A stretch of 64,000 nucleotides of DNA from Azolla caroliniana (Eukaryota; Polypodiophyta). A program made the position numbers and the translations under genes. Positions within the stretch are counted from its first letter, which is position 1. Each line of letters starts with the position of its first letter. The notes beneath the pieces were generated by a model that worked only from the letters and a program-made list of their open reading frames with translations, was not told the origin of the DNA and did no database searches. Location: positions 7,812,001 to 7,876,000 of the forward strand of contig JBHGNT010000022.1 of the NCBI GenBank assembly GCA_043228905.1, given 5' to 3'. Positions 51,591 through 62,843 of the stretch are shown piece by piece.

Positions 51591-53516
51591 TCACAGACAC
51601 ACAATAGGTGATTCCGCCGTCCGTGGGCTTGCAATAGGTCGCGGCTCTGTTTTGTCCATAATTTCCTCCGTGATGTCAGCCGTAGTCGTACGCTCTGGAG
51701 ACTCGGGTTGGGGTTCCTCTTGGTCCGGAACGTCCTCCTTGATGTCGGCCGTAAGCGTATGCTCTGGTGGGTGGGGTTCCTCTTGGTTTGCGGTTTCACT
51801 GTCTGGTATTGTGGGGGGCTCCGCTTGCCGTTCCGTGCTGTTCACCGTAGTGGTAATTTCCGGTGACATGGGCTGAGGTTCCTCTTGTTCGGTAGTATCC
51901 GGAATTGGTATCGCGATGGATTCCTCGTTTGTTCGCATGCTACCGGCTTGCTTGATCTGGTGAAACTGGTCCTCCTGACTTTCGCCAAAATTATCTAGTA
52001 GCTGTGCGAGTTCCTCAGAATGTTGGTCCGCTAGCGTGCGATAGTCCTACACTAGGTCCTTGTGTACTGCCGCAATGCTTTCCTCATTGAGTTTGTAGAA
52101 TCCTCGGTCGTGCTTCCTTCTGTTCTCCCAGTCCGCCAGGTACATATGCAATTCTGCCTCTTGTGTAGCCCACGCCATCCCTCCTTTGTCTAGCGCCAAT
52201 TTTAATTGCGCCGTAAACCTCTCCTGATTCGTTTGCAGAAGGATGTGCACGTTGTCTGTTATGGCTTGGCAACGGTTGCGTGCTTCTTCTACGGATTTCT
52301 TAAGGTTTGCAATTTCTTGTTGACTAACTGCCGCCGCTTCCTCATAAGTGCTCCTCATTCCTGCCCAGATCTGAGATTCCATCGAATGTAGTTTTTCCAG
52401 TTTTCCCATTTCATTGTTCAGGCGGATTTCTAGCTGATGCCTCCTCTCTTGTTCTCCCACTAGCTGCTCGTCGAACCATGCTTTCTTCTTCTCCAATAAG
52501 GCCTAGAGTCCCACGATTGCAGCTTCTGATTTTTTGCATCCTCCTATAATTGGGCATTTTCTTCTTTCGTCCGGGTGTGCTGTGCTGTCTCCGTTGCGAG
52601 TTTCTCTTCAAGGGTCTTCACTACCTTTCGGCCGTTGGCCCGAATGTCCTTTTCTCTATCCGAGGACTGGCGAAGTTCAGTGCAGAGACGGTCAATCTTT
52701 GATTCCGCCAGTTGCACGACTCGTTTCGCTTTCTAGGCAATGGCGGTCTTAGCTTCAATTTCTTCCCTTAGGGCTTCGACGGCGTTGGTTCTTGGTGGAG
52801 CCGCCTGTTGCGCCGTAGTCGCGTTATTTTCCAACTCCGTGATGCGTTCATTGGCCCTTTGTAGCTCGGCTTGGGTCAGTTTAACCTTTTTCCAAACATT
52901 TTTATTTTTAATCACCATATCCTTGGCGCCCATACTGACCTTTGCCAGTTCCCTATGCACTTCGTCAAGGGCCATGTTTAATGGGGGGTAGTTCCATCCC
53001 CATTCAGAGTATACCGGCATTCCTCTGCCTGTCGACTCTGGCTAGCTGATCCTCATCGTCGCTTTCCGCCGTTTGTGTTAACGCGCACTCGATCATTTGG
53101 TGCTCCGTGTGCTCCTCGGCCATTCGTTGTGAGACTTTCATCTGTTGCGTTGCCAAGAATTCCATGAGTTCAAAAGTGGTTTCAAACTGTAATAGTGCGC
53201 CGAACTCATGGGCCGTGTCCGGAATGTCTGGATATGCCACGACCTCGCTTTCCGCCATCAATACGGCTTTCCCCCGCTGTGACTGGGCTGTAATGATTGG
53301 CCGTGGTTCCTGGATTACTTCGAAGGTGGTGTTGGGCTCCATAGCTACGGAGTTGTCGCCCATGGTTGTTGTCTCCGTCGCTACAAGTGTGTCTTTAACT
53401 AACCCGCACCCATCTTTCCTGTCCAGTGTCCGCCATTTCGGCCTTGGGCTTTCCTATCATGGTTCAGCTTCTGGCTCCTGTGCCGCTTCCTCGGTGCGCT
53501 CAGCCTGCTCTTCCTG
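51591..53516 (-). pseudogene. Coiled-coil accessory ORF, second (truncated) copy
   Basis: From high to low: QEEQAERTEEAAQEPEAEP, a stop, then MGDNSVAMEPNTTFEVIQE (53363-53004), WKKVKLTQAELQRANERITE (53020-52733), RRHQLEIRLNNEMGKLEKLH and QQEIANLKKSVEEARNRC (52496-52047), and a Pro/Glu/Thr-rich tail (51938-51591) with repeats of EEPQPxSPExTTTxDI. Strong heptad character indicates a long coiled coil. NRRKHDRGFYKLNEESIAAV parallels NRRKEGDDCYMLTSEDFTAI of the copy at 53880-56949. It lacks the N-terminal part, pol and its own LTR, and abuts Copia C. Confidence 0.6.
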
Positions 53517-53757
53517 TGTTGTTAATCCTTAGGGTCAGACAACAGCCTAACACAGGGTGTCCACTTAAGACACTTCACCAAAGGGTGTTACAGGCCTTTA
53601 TATAGGTCACCGGTGCGAAGTACAAAACGGTGCCAACCGGCACCTATTCGGAATCAGTCCGGATCCGGATTGGCATACCGATTCCGGTCCATCCGTCCAC
53701 ATCTTCTCATATATTCATATATTAAGACTAGTAATTACAACTGATTCCCAAATAACA
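53517..53757 (-). repeat. Gypsy C 3' LTR
   Basis: Minus strand TGTTATTTGGGAATC to GGATTAACAACA, about 241 bp. It has a TATA box (ctatataaaggcc, minus, at about 53600) and is preceded by the purine tract aaaaggggaat (53758-53768). The start is well supported by the tract; the end at 53517 is the best TG/CA match, without a second LTR to confirm it. Confidence 0.65.
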
Positions 53758-53879
53758 ATTCCCCTTTTCACACCCTGGTCTTGGCGTCCTTAGCTCCTTT
53801 GCCGGCCGGGTAACACATTGCATGCCCGAGGGACAGTACCTTGTACGTCGAATCCCACACCGGCCCCTTACCCTTCATC

Positions 53880-56800
53880 CAAGATATCTAGGATGCTTTA
53901 CTCCAGGGTCTCCAGTGGCTCGTCGGGAATCTGTTGTTGTTGTTGTGGCTGCTATTGTTGTGGCTATTGCGACTCCGGCTGTGACTCCGATTGTTGCTCT
54001 GGCACGGGCGTTTCCTTCGTTGTTTCCTCCGTCGGAGTTGTCTCTGGTTGACTTACCCCGGCCTGGTCCCCGTCTGGTCCTTGTACCGGCTACAGTTCCT
54101 CATCATTGAGGATGACCGTTGCCGCCTGCTTTGCTTTTTCTTCCCTAAGCCGGAACCACTCGTAGCTCTCAAACTGGATTTGAGCATCCATCCGATCATT
54201 GTCCAGTTGAGCTATGAGTTGCCGGACCTGCACCAATTGCTCATCCGCCAGAGTTGTGAAATCTTCTACCAGCTCATCCTTTATGGCGGTGAAGTCCTCC
54301 GATGTGAGCATGTAACAGTCGTCACCTTCCTTCCGCCGGTTTTCCGCGTCCGCCCTGAGCAACTGGAGTTCAGCCGTATTCTGCACCCATTTCGTCCACC
54401 ATCGTACGGAGCTCTCATCAATCAAGCGTTTGGTCTTGTTTAGCCATGCCCGGAGGATGCACTGGATCCGGTGGGTTCCCATCTGTGATTTGTTCTCCGC
54501 GGCGTGTCACTCCTCTTTCAATTGCTTGATGATTCTGATCATGTCCGCCTCCTGCTCCCTATAATGCGACAATTGACTTTGATAGGTTGTTTGCAACTTA
54601 TGTAACACCATTGTCGCCCTTCCTTTTCTTCATGGTGCTGCTTGTGGAGCTCCATCTGGTCCCTCGCCGCTTCCTCCAATAGCTTTGTATTCTCAGCCCG
54701 TTCGTCGGCGAGTGCCGTCGTGGCCCGATCAACTTCCTGCTTGACCTCAGCCATCCTTTCCTACTGTTGCTTATGCTCCGTGTCCAAGCTCTTAATGTTC
54801 CGGTGCAGGTGGTCGAAGTCCTTTGTCTTCTGCTTCAGCCTCTAGTTGATTTGCCGGCGAGCGCGGTCTTCCCGGTCCTTTTGTTGATGGAGTTCTTCTT
54901 TCAGCCTTTCGATTTCCGTTTCCGCCATCTATCACAGCTTGTCCTTCTCCTGCAACAATTTTTCTTTTTCCTCCTTTAGCCGGTCGTAAGCTTGATGCCC
55001 TTTCCGCAGATTTTCTTCTGCCCGGCGGAGGTTTTCAACAGTCTTCTTTAACTCTTCTTCTGCCGCTTTCTTCAAATCTCGTTCGCGCTCTGTAGTGCTT
55101 CTTGTGCGGCAAGTTCGTCCCTTCGTTCGGCAAGCTCTAGGGCTTGTGCCACATCTTTCTCTGGGACGGTTTTTGTCTTCAGGGTCTTATTCGTATGTAC
55201 AAGCGTGGTTGTTTCTTTATTCTGTACATCCACCGGAGTTACTGGTGCTTGGATCTGTGTTGCGGTTAAGGCCATTTTGGCCATGTCTTCTGTGACCCGA
55301 TCCAAGTCTTGTTCAAGGCACCGGATCCTTGACCGGGTGGTCTCTAGTTCATCGGTTGTGACTAGCAACCGTTCCATCTGCGCTCGTTCTTCCGCCTCTA
55401 CATACAGTATCACCTTGGCAACTTGCTCTCCTATCCACCGGAGCCATTGGCTGCCGGTGCCCTGTTGTTGCGTCTGCACGGAGGGTTGGCTGATGGGTTC
55501 ACTTGCCAGTGGCCGGTCCCGCCTAACTGTGTCGAGCTACAATTCCGGCTCTGCCTGCTGACCACTTTGTCGTTCAGGTTCCGGTTGTGTTTCGGCTGGC
55601 CGCTCTTGTTCTGCTTGTTCTTGGCCGGCTAAGGAAGGTGGCACATGCCTTACTAGCGCTTGCATTTCGGGCCTTGCCGTTTCCTGACCCGCCGGTATTG
55701 CCTGTTGTGCAGGGGCTTCTGAGACCGGTTCCATCTGAACCGGTTTCGGTTCCTCCCTTGGCGTGGGATTCTCAGTGTGGGGTAAAGGCGTTCCATCCTT
55801 CTGTGGGTCCGAACGCTTCTCGGCTGATTCTGCGGTGCTCGTCGTCGGCCGCCGCTGGAGGTGCTCTGTAGGTTCTTCCTCCGTTTCCTCCTCCTGCGTC
55901 CCGACATTCATTCTTGCCACCAGGGTGTCCGTTTCTTGCTGCACCGGTCGGCGGAGTGTGCTCTTCAAGGGCCATGCCGGTGTCTCCTCCTGCGTGTCCG
56001 TCGGCTACTTCCGGATGGCGCACTCCTTCGCCGCCTGCTCCGTGTCGGCCGTCTTCCCCTTAGTGGTCTTTGTGTCCAACAACTGCTGTCATTTTGAAGT
56101 AGCTTTCGGGGTGCCATCCGTTGCTCTTCCCCACTTCTTGGTTTGGACGGGCTCGACAGGTGGCGCCAATAGGGTGAGCCATTGCGCCACCGCATGCCAT
56201 ATTTTCCGGCCTTCTTTGGCTTCCTTACCTCTTACGGTGTCAATAGCCGCACACAATCCGTCGGCGATCAGCACCGACCAATCCACCTTGACCCCTTCGT
56301 ATGTTACGATGATCAAGCTTGCTCGGTTCTGAGGCATAACGGGGGGTCGAGAGTATACGTGACCAAACTCATGGAGTACACGGGCAATTTCTCGGAATAA
56401 CATATCTTCTCTGCCCTGTGTCCTGTAGCCCTTGCTGGCTAGAGAATACTCGCCGAAGTATTTGATGAGCCGTTCGGAGGTAGGGTTGTCAATAGTATAG
56501 ATGCCCCCCTCCGGAAGGCATGTTAATGCACGGATCGCTTCCTCCGTGATCAACTCAGTGTCAATTTCTTTGATGATCTTGTCGGCTTCTCTGTGTGGTG
56601 GTGCGTCCATGATTGTGAGGAACCCCTCCAATCCCTGCTGTCATAGCCATTTCTTGGCGGCCTCAGAAAGAGTCTAGCAGTCCATCTCTGTGTCGAGGTC
56701 AGACAACGTTGGTGAGGGCTGTGTATGAGGAAGCTTTGTGTGTGGAGGCTTTGTGTGTGTTGGCTCTCTTCTGATGATTTTCAAGCGCCTGTGTGCGTTT

Positions 56801-56949
56801 GTGCTCCTTTGTTCGCGAAAGGTGAAGGTCTCGATGCGTGGGGGGTTTTCTCTCTGCATCTTGGCACCTTTTTCGAGCATACGCGTGTGCAGGTCGTGTA
56901 CTATAATAGCATTACGTGCCAGGTGGCGGTGGTTTAATGCCCTATTCAT
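53880..56949 (-). pseudogene. Gypsy C accessory ORF: globular head, coiled coil, Gln/Pro-rich tail
   Basis: 56631-56089 is an open 180-codon stretch: TCLPEGGIYTIDNPTSERLI, KYFGEYSLASKGYRTQGRED, MLFREIARVLHEFGHVY, RASLIIVTYEGVKVDWSVLI. The layout (R-A-x-L-I-x-x-x-x-x-G-x-x-V-x-W-x-x-x-I) recalls the putative plant transposon protein region of Athila/Tat-like elements, which is a weak resemblance. 55968-55537 is Pro/Glu/Gln-rich. 55479-54090 is coiled coil in several frames (MERLLVTTDELETTRSRIRC, LVQVRQLIAQLDNDRMDAQI). The end near 53880-54080 is PEQQSESQSEPESQ-like. Function unknown. About 1000 residues if frames are joined. Confidence 0.6.
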
Positions 56950-57057
56950 ACCCCCCTCGTACCTTTTCGAAGTGCCTCTTTACTCCTCGTTTGCGTGCCC
57001 TTTCACACCACTCCTTTGCATGATTTCTTTGATTCGTTTCGATTTTTTTTAATTTTT

Positions 57058-57085
57058 TAATTATTATTATTATTATTATTATTTT
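57058..57085. repeat. (ATT)n microsatellite
   Basis: About nine att units between integrase and the accessory frame of Gypsy C. Confidence 0.85.
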
Positions 57086-57102
57086 TAATATCAATTGTTA
57101 GG

Positions 57103-58555
57103 TTAATTCGTCTCCGGTCCTATCGGACCCTTACCTGAATGAGGAATCTCGCCGGCCTCGTGATGGTTTGCCGTCCTCTTATCCAACCTGTGTGCCGGCT
57201 GTTTGTCCCCCTTACCAGCTTCGTTGTTGCCGATTGTTAATCGGGTTGCCGTTGTTTCCGGTATGCCGATATCTGGTTCGGCATCGGCCTTTCCTTGTTC
57301 AAATGGGTTCCTCGGCATGGGTCCCTTGTATGGCTTTAGTCGAAATCCGTTGACCCACTTACCTAGGACCTCGCCAACAAGTGTCCCTAACCGGTAGGAT
57401 CCATTGAACTCGCGTGTGATCCAGTACGGTCCGGTCCACCGAAACCGTAGTTTCCCTGGCATCTTTCCCATCTGGGTCTGGAACACTAGACCGGCTTGCC
57501 GATTCCAAACATCTTTTCATTTCCTTTTCGGTGGCGATCTACAAACGCCTTTCTTCACCGCTGCTCCAGTTCCAAGTGCATGATACTCGCTAGTCGGTGT
57601 TCTTCTAGTTCACACAGAGCTGCTAACAGAATTGCCTCCGATTCCTTCTCGTTTAACCGTTCCCTAAACTGAATCCGTAAGCTCGGGACTTGGAACTCTA
57701 CCGGCATGATGGCCTCCAATCCGAATGCTAGCCTGAACGGTGTGGTTTCGATGCTTGTTTTGTAGGCTGTCCGGTAAGCCCAGAGTGCGTTGTGCAACTT
57801 CGTATCCCAGTCTGTTCGGTTTTTGTTGACGATTTTCCGAAGGATATTCTATAGCGTTTTGTTCGTCGACTCGGCTAACCCGTTTGCTTGCGTATAGTAT
57901 GGCGTGCTCCGTTTATGTACCACCGCATAGAACGACGTCAAGATTTCTACCACTTGTCTGAGGAAGTGTCCTCCTTGGTCACTTATTAGCTCAATTGGGC
58001 ATCCATACCTACACCAGATGTATTCATACAAGAATTTTGCCATCGATGCCGCGGTGTTGTCGCGCAAGCCTTTGGCTTCTACCATTTCGTGTAGTAATCC
58101 GTTGCGACAATTACATACCGGTTGCCGGTTCTCATCGCCGGTGGTTTAAATGGACCCACAAAATCCAACCCCCATTTCTGAAATGGTTCTAACGGTAATA
58201 CCGGCTGGTGCAACATCCAAGCTTGTTCGGTTGGCTGGCCCATTCGCTGACATAGATCACATTCTTTAGCGTACCGGACCGCGTCTTTCAATGTTGTCAG
58301 CCACCATAGGCCACTCTATCATGTCTTCCTTGGCGTAGCATCTCCGGCGTAATGGCCTCCGACGACTCCGCAGTGTGCTTCTCGTAGTATTATATCCTTC
58401 TCGTCGCTGCGCACCACCCGTCGCCATATACCGTCCGCGCCACGCGTACTAAACAGAAGTGCCGGCTTTGTATCGCCACGCGTTTCCTCTCGTCCCGGTT
58501 CATCTCCTCCGGAGGCAATCCGGTGCTCAGAAATTGTTGCATATTCGTTAGCCAC
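57103..58555 (-). pseudogene. Gypsy C integrase
   Basis: VRSDEKDIILREAHCGVVGG and HYAGDATPRKT give the His pair; YAKECDLCQRMGQPT gives the Cys pair. WGLDFVGPFKPPAMRTGNRY has the first Asp, IELISDQGGHFLRQVVEIL the second, and QANGLAESTNKTL the Glu (the usual NGLxE). [32 protein letters not shown] and the RWTGPYWITREFNGSYRLGT end follow. Frame changes at about 58300, 58080, 57830 and 57530. Confidence 0.8.
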
Positions 58556-58689
58556 TTATCTTCTTGTGCCACCGTTTCATCTGTTGCCGTTTCCGCGGTG
58601 ACTCGAAATAGCTCAGCATCCGAAAACTCGTCTGGGACTCCGTCACCAGTCTCGCCGGAATCTAATCGGCTCAAATAGTCTGCTACTGC

Positions 58690-59070
58690 GTGCTATATGC
58701 CGGGTCGGTGGAATATTTTTAACTCAAATTCCTGCAACAGTAACGTCCACCGTGCCAACTTATTGGTTAGTGACGCTTTGGAAACTAAATAGAGGAGCGT
58801 CGAATGATCTACGTGGAAGGAAAATTTCCTTCCCAACAAATAATGTCTAAATTTTGTCACGCTGTAGATCATGCCCAAATCTTCCCTTTCTGTGGTGGAA
58901 TAATTTCGTTCGGGTTGGGATAACTTTCGGCTCGCGTAATACACGGGCCGGTACCACCTTGGCTCCGTAAGTTCCATCAACGCACTTCCGATTGCAATGT
59001 CGGACGCATCCACGAACACATGAAACTCCTTAGCCCAATCCGGGGGTTGCACTACCGGCGCTTGCGACAA
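58690..59070 (-). pseudogene. Gypsy C RNase H
   Basis: FHVFVDASDIAIGSALMEL, YYASRKLSQPERNYSTTERE and FHVDHSTLLYLVSKASLTNK are RT_RNaseH blocks; QEFELKIFHRPGI then a stop and ADYLSRL follow. The catalytic Asp in VDAS is present; the usual TEREALAM reads TEREDLGM. Confidence 0.8.
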
Positions 59071-59181
59071 TAGTACTTTGAGTGCTTGGTACGCCTTGTC
59101 TTCGGTGTCGGTCCACTAGAACTGTGTTCGGTGTGCCGTAGCATGCAGTGGTGTAGCTAGGTCCGCCAAATACCGGAGCAT

Positions 59182-59860
59182 TCAGCTATGCCACCGGATT
59201 TGGCCTAAGAAACGGCTTAATGCTTTGGCCGTTGTTGGTGCCGGTGCCTTCAAGATTGCTTTTACTTTGTCTGGGTCCACGACAATTCCTTCCTTGCTCA
59301 CAGTGTGTCCTAATAGCGCCCCGCTTGACACTCCGAATACACATTTTGCCGGATTCAAGCTTAGTTGGTAAGCCCGACATTTCTCTAGAAACAGTCGGAG
59401 GTGCTGAAAGTGATCTCCTTCCCGGCTATAGACGGCGAAGTCATCCAGAAACACCTGCATGAATGCCGGTATGAATTCTCTGAATATTTCCATGATGATC
59501 CTCTGGAACGTTGCCGACGCCATTTTTAGTCCGAATATCATTACTACGGCAACAAACACTCCCCATTCGGTGACGAAAGCCGTTTTCTCCTGGTCATCGG
59601 GGTGCATCCGGATCTTGTTGTATCCGCTGAATCCGTCTTAGAAACTATATCGCCGGCGACTGCGTCCAAAACTCCATCCGTAAATGGAAGTGGGAATGCA
59701 TCTGTTACCGTTGCTGCATTAAGCTTACGGTAGTCGATACAAACTCTAATTTTTCCGTTTTTCTTTGGTACGACTACTATCGGGCTCAACCATGTAGATT
59801 TCTTTACTGGGCAGATAAAGCCAACCCTCAGCAACTTGTCGATCTCCTCCTTGACTTTGG
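59182..59860 (-). pseudogene. Gypsy C reverse transcriptase
   Basis: VGFICPVKKSTWLSPIVVVP, KKNGKIRVCIDYRKLNAATV and DAFPLPFTDGVLDAVAG, then a frame change, then MHPDDQEKTAFVTEWGVFV, GLKMASATFQRIIMEIFREF, MQVFLDDFAVYSREGDHFQH and ALLGHTVSKEGIVVDPDKVK. The catalytic motif is an intact FLDD. The FLDDF form and the VSKEGI phrase are typical of non-chromodomain plant Ty3 elements. Confidence 0.85.
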
Positions 59861-60405
59861 CGGCGTAATTTCAATTCATCCGGTACCGCCGCTGTGCTAC
59901 TGGTTTGGCGTCTTTGCTCAAATGTATCTGATGCTAATATAGCTGAGGATCGAGCCCTCGCATATCCTCATAAGACCAAGCAAACACGTCCGGAAATTCT
60001 TTGAGAAGTGTAATCATCGCCGTTTTGTTCTCCGGAGTCATTTCCTTGGCGATGTGCACCGGTCTCGCCTCTTCCGTAGTTCCTAGATTTACCTCCTCTA
60101 GTTGGGATGCTTTAACCCGTTACGATACGGCCATTTCTCTTTCCAGCGCCTCCTGTGCTTGCCGTAGCTCCCAGATCACTTGTTTATTTGGTTCCTCGTT
60201 GGCTCTGTCCGGTGGCAGTATGTATGGCGATACGACTTTCGCTACATCGATTTCGAACAGAGGTACGATCTTCGGATTTTCCTGCAAGTATTGATCTACC
60301 TCTTCGGCTGTCGTCCAGCATATTGACGCATTCGGCATATAGGGGTGTCAATTCCTTCCCGGTACCCGTCCGTGGTTGTGTCGGTACCCGTACTTTTGCT
60401 TTTCC
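59861..60405 (-). pseudogene. Gypsy C protease-RT linker
   Basis: YLQENPKIVPLFEIDVAKVV and ELRQAQEALEREMAVS, then after a stop the residues before RT. It contains no enzymatic domain; such linkers are variable in the family. Confidence 0.5.
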
Positions 60406-60861
60406 CTACCGGAAGGTGATTATATTCTTCCTCCAGTTTTGTTTAATGTGCGCCGTTTTCAACCACGGCCGCCCCAACAATAGTGGGTAAGCTCCTTGTG
60501 CCTGTAGTTGTAGCACTACTGCAGCGATGCAAAATGTGTGGCCGCCGATCGTTACTTCCAAATCTCGTATCAAGCCGGTCGGTCGCACTGAGCATGTATC
60601 CGCCATCCGTAGCCAGAACGGGCATGGTTCCCACTCTTGGATTCCCAAGGTTTTGCACGTTCGGAGGCTAATCACATTGACGCCGGATCCTCCATCTATT
60701 ACTGTTCCGGGTAACTCATTTCCCTTCACGATGGTTGTGATCGCCGGACTGTTTGTGTCTACTACTGTCGGTCCCTCCTCCGGATTTGAGAAGAATGTTG
60801 GAGCCAATGGTGTTTCTCCTGCCATCATGCCTGTCTTGAGTTCTTCTGTGAGTTTGGGCAC
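60406..60861 (-). pseudogene. Gypsy C protease
   Basis: ELPGTVIDGGSGVNVISLRT is the retropepsin active-site region, with DGGS instead of the more common DTGA or DSGA. DLEVTIGGHTFCIAAVVLQL and YPLLLGRPWLKTAHIKQNW are the conserved flap and ILGRPWL region. The frame is open over 151 codons. Confidence 0.75.
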
Positions 60862-60864
60862 TAG

Positions 60865-61290
60865 CTACAGGAGCCGTCCTAATGGCAACGTGATTTGGCA
60901 TTCCTGCAATGCCTGCCATGTCGCATTTTCAAGCTGACTGCCGCTGGCGAGCTCTTCGGTATTTTCCTTTTGCTGCGCAAGCTCTGCCATGTTTCGCGCA
61001 TTCACCTTTTTTACCCATTTCGTTGCCTGCTTGAGGATGGCCTCTTGCGCCTCCCATTCCGTTGCCTTACCCTTCAATCTTGTGGTTACTTGTTGCAGGT
61101 CTGCGACTTCGGCGACTACCATGTTCACCGCCGGTTGTTTATCATAACTATTTGTCGGGCATTGATTACTCTAATGTCCTTCTTGTCAGCAATAGTAGCA
61201 ATATGCTTTCCGGGTAGTGTTGGATTCGATGTTGTTTCCTACCCCCGGTGGAGGACCTGTGGTAACAGCAAGGCTTTGATCCGGTTGGCT
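60865..61290 (-). pseudogene. Gypsy C gag C-terminus with zinc knuckle
   Basis: At about 61175-61215 CYYC, a stop, QEGH, a stop, SNQC give the CCHC spacing Cys-x2-Cys-x4-His-x4-Cys, with nonsense codons at two variable positions. A helical, Gln/Glu-rich tail follows (VVAEVADLQQVTTRLKGKAT, NARNMAELAQQKENTEELA), then LPLGRLL before protease. Earlier gag is cut off near 61290. Confidence 0.7.
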
Positions 61291-61295
61291 GCTTG

Positions 61296-61682
61296 AGGCG
61301 CCCTTCTCCGATTCCCGTAAGGCGAAAGCCGAGAGGTGTATCTTGGTCGGCTACTCGGACGAGCAGAAGGTTTATAAGTGTTATAATCCTCGCACCAAAC
61401 AAGCACACGTGAGTCGTGATGTTGTATTTCACGAGTCCGCGTCCTGGTACTTGCCTCCGACTGCGGACCTCACCTCCAATCCGAGTTCTGATGATGAGGT
61501 CAGTGAAGCCGAGATGCCCCTGAATGAGCCTGAAATATAGACCCACGAAGAGAGCCTGATTTCATTTCAGTTAAGCGGACCGGATGGACGACTGAGTTGG
61601 TTCGACCAACCCGATGAAGAGCCGGCGAGTAGTGGAGACTCGGCCGTGCATTCCCCGCGTAGGAAGCCAAGGAGACGGTTTA
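61296..61682 (+). pseudogene. Copia D integrase C-terminus
   Basis: KAERCILVGYSDEQKVYKCY, NPRTKQAHVSRDVVFHESAS and WYLPP are the conserved Copia integrase end. An acidic linker with DEVSEAEMPLNEPE, a stop, and SPRRKPRRRFM follow. It starts directly at the broken 5' end of Gypsy C, so which of the two was cut is unclear. Confidence 0.8.
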
Positions 61683-62843
61683 TGTTGTCGTGAAGATTTT
61701 CGGCGATAGTGTGAAACTTGTAAGGAACATACGAAATCAAGTGTGGTTCTTCTCACGAAATATAAAACAATAATAGTAAAGATACTATTTTAAATAAGTT
61801 TAATATCTTGGTACAAAAAGATGGAGGTCTTGAAGAGCTTCTCAATGTACTTTACTATGTAGGAAACAAACATCTAAGTGTCAAGTTATGTGGGTATAAA
61901 GTTTGCAAAGAAGAAGAGAAAAATATGTGATATCCCACATAGACAAGACAAATAAGGAACCCGCCATATATAAGGCAGAGCAAAAGCTATTATCTTTGTT
62001 TCTATGTGTGGAGCATGGAAAGGTTAAGTTGTATGACTTAACAAATGGATGTAGCCAAATGCATATAACTATATGTTTTGGACGAATCCAGCGACAGCGA
62101 CCGACGGAAGCAACCAACGGCGGCAATCGACGGTGTCCGACGGTATCCGACGACGACGGGATCCGGCATCCGACATCACTCGGCGACCGCGACCAACGGA
62201 GTTGACGAGCCGACGACCGAACGGAGAAATGCCTTGTAAAAATACATTAATAATAAAAAACATGTGTATATTCAAAAGGAGTGCAAGTGAAGACTTTATG
62301 CTTGCACCTCCACATTGAGAGTCTATAGACTTACCACCAGGCTATGTTATTTCTTTAGAAATGTTTTCCCTATCATTACAATTTACATGTAAATTCTCAT
62401 ATTAGAGCTTAATTGAGTGAGATGTGATGCATGAGCGCCAAATGGCAAACATGCATCACATGCATTCCATGCATTGTATGCATGTCTTGTACGCTCACAT
62501 GCATCATATGCATGGGTGCGTCTATAAAAGGATGGATGAAAAGGATGAAAGGTATGTTGTGTATTATTCATGAATTTAAGAAGAAGAAAAATTCGTTCTC
62601 CAATTGATGGTGTATCTTGTTTCCTAAATCTAAAGCCAAGGGTCCAAACTTAATCTCTCTCTATCTCTCTCACGCCATATCAATCTCTCTCGACCCAAAG
62701 TCGAGCGTTAAAATCTCTCTCTCTTTTACTCTATCTTAAATCCTTTCTCACTAAAGCTAGCGCCAACTTCGAGTCCTTCCGGTCCAAAACCCCAGCGGTT
62801 CCGCCTCACGATCCGCGCGTAGTGATGGATCTTCACGACAACA
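61683..62843. mobile_element. 1.16-kb insertion with 15-bp terminal inverted repeats
   Basis: The left edge tgttgtcgtgaagat and the right edge atcttcacgacaaca are perfect reverse complements. The segment lies between the integrase end and the RT of Copia D. It holds two TATA-like sites (catatataagg at about 61964 and gtctataaaagg at about 62522), a GC-rich cgacgg repeat patch (62085-62220), catgcat repeats near 62440-62510 and a CT-rich stretch. No coding domain is recognised. A solo LTR or a non-autonomous DNA element are both possible. Flanks (gttta and cgcaa) do not form a target duplication. Confidence 0.5.

Larger units (their letters stand above)
53517..61290 (-). mobile_element. Gypsy C, Ty3/Gypsy with accessory ORF after integrase
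   Basis: Minus-strand order: gag knuckle (61220-60865), protease (60861-60406), RT (59860-59182), RNase H (59070-58690), integrase (58555-57103), a poly(T)/(ATT)n spacer, a long accessory coiled-coil frame (56949-53880), polypurine tract, LTR (53757-53517). The 5' LTR and most of gag are lost at about 61290, where Copia D begins. Stops and shifts occur throughout. A reading frame between integrase and the 3' LTR is a feature of Athila/Tat-like plant Ty3 elements. Confidence 0.8.

Noticed and set aside
55587-56332. Plus-strand frames opposite the Gypsy C accessory ORF
   Set aside because: Cys/Ser/Val-rich complements of a Pro/Glu/Gln-rich coding strand; no domain.
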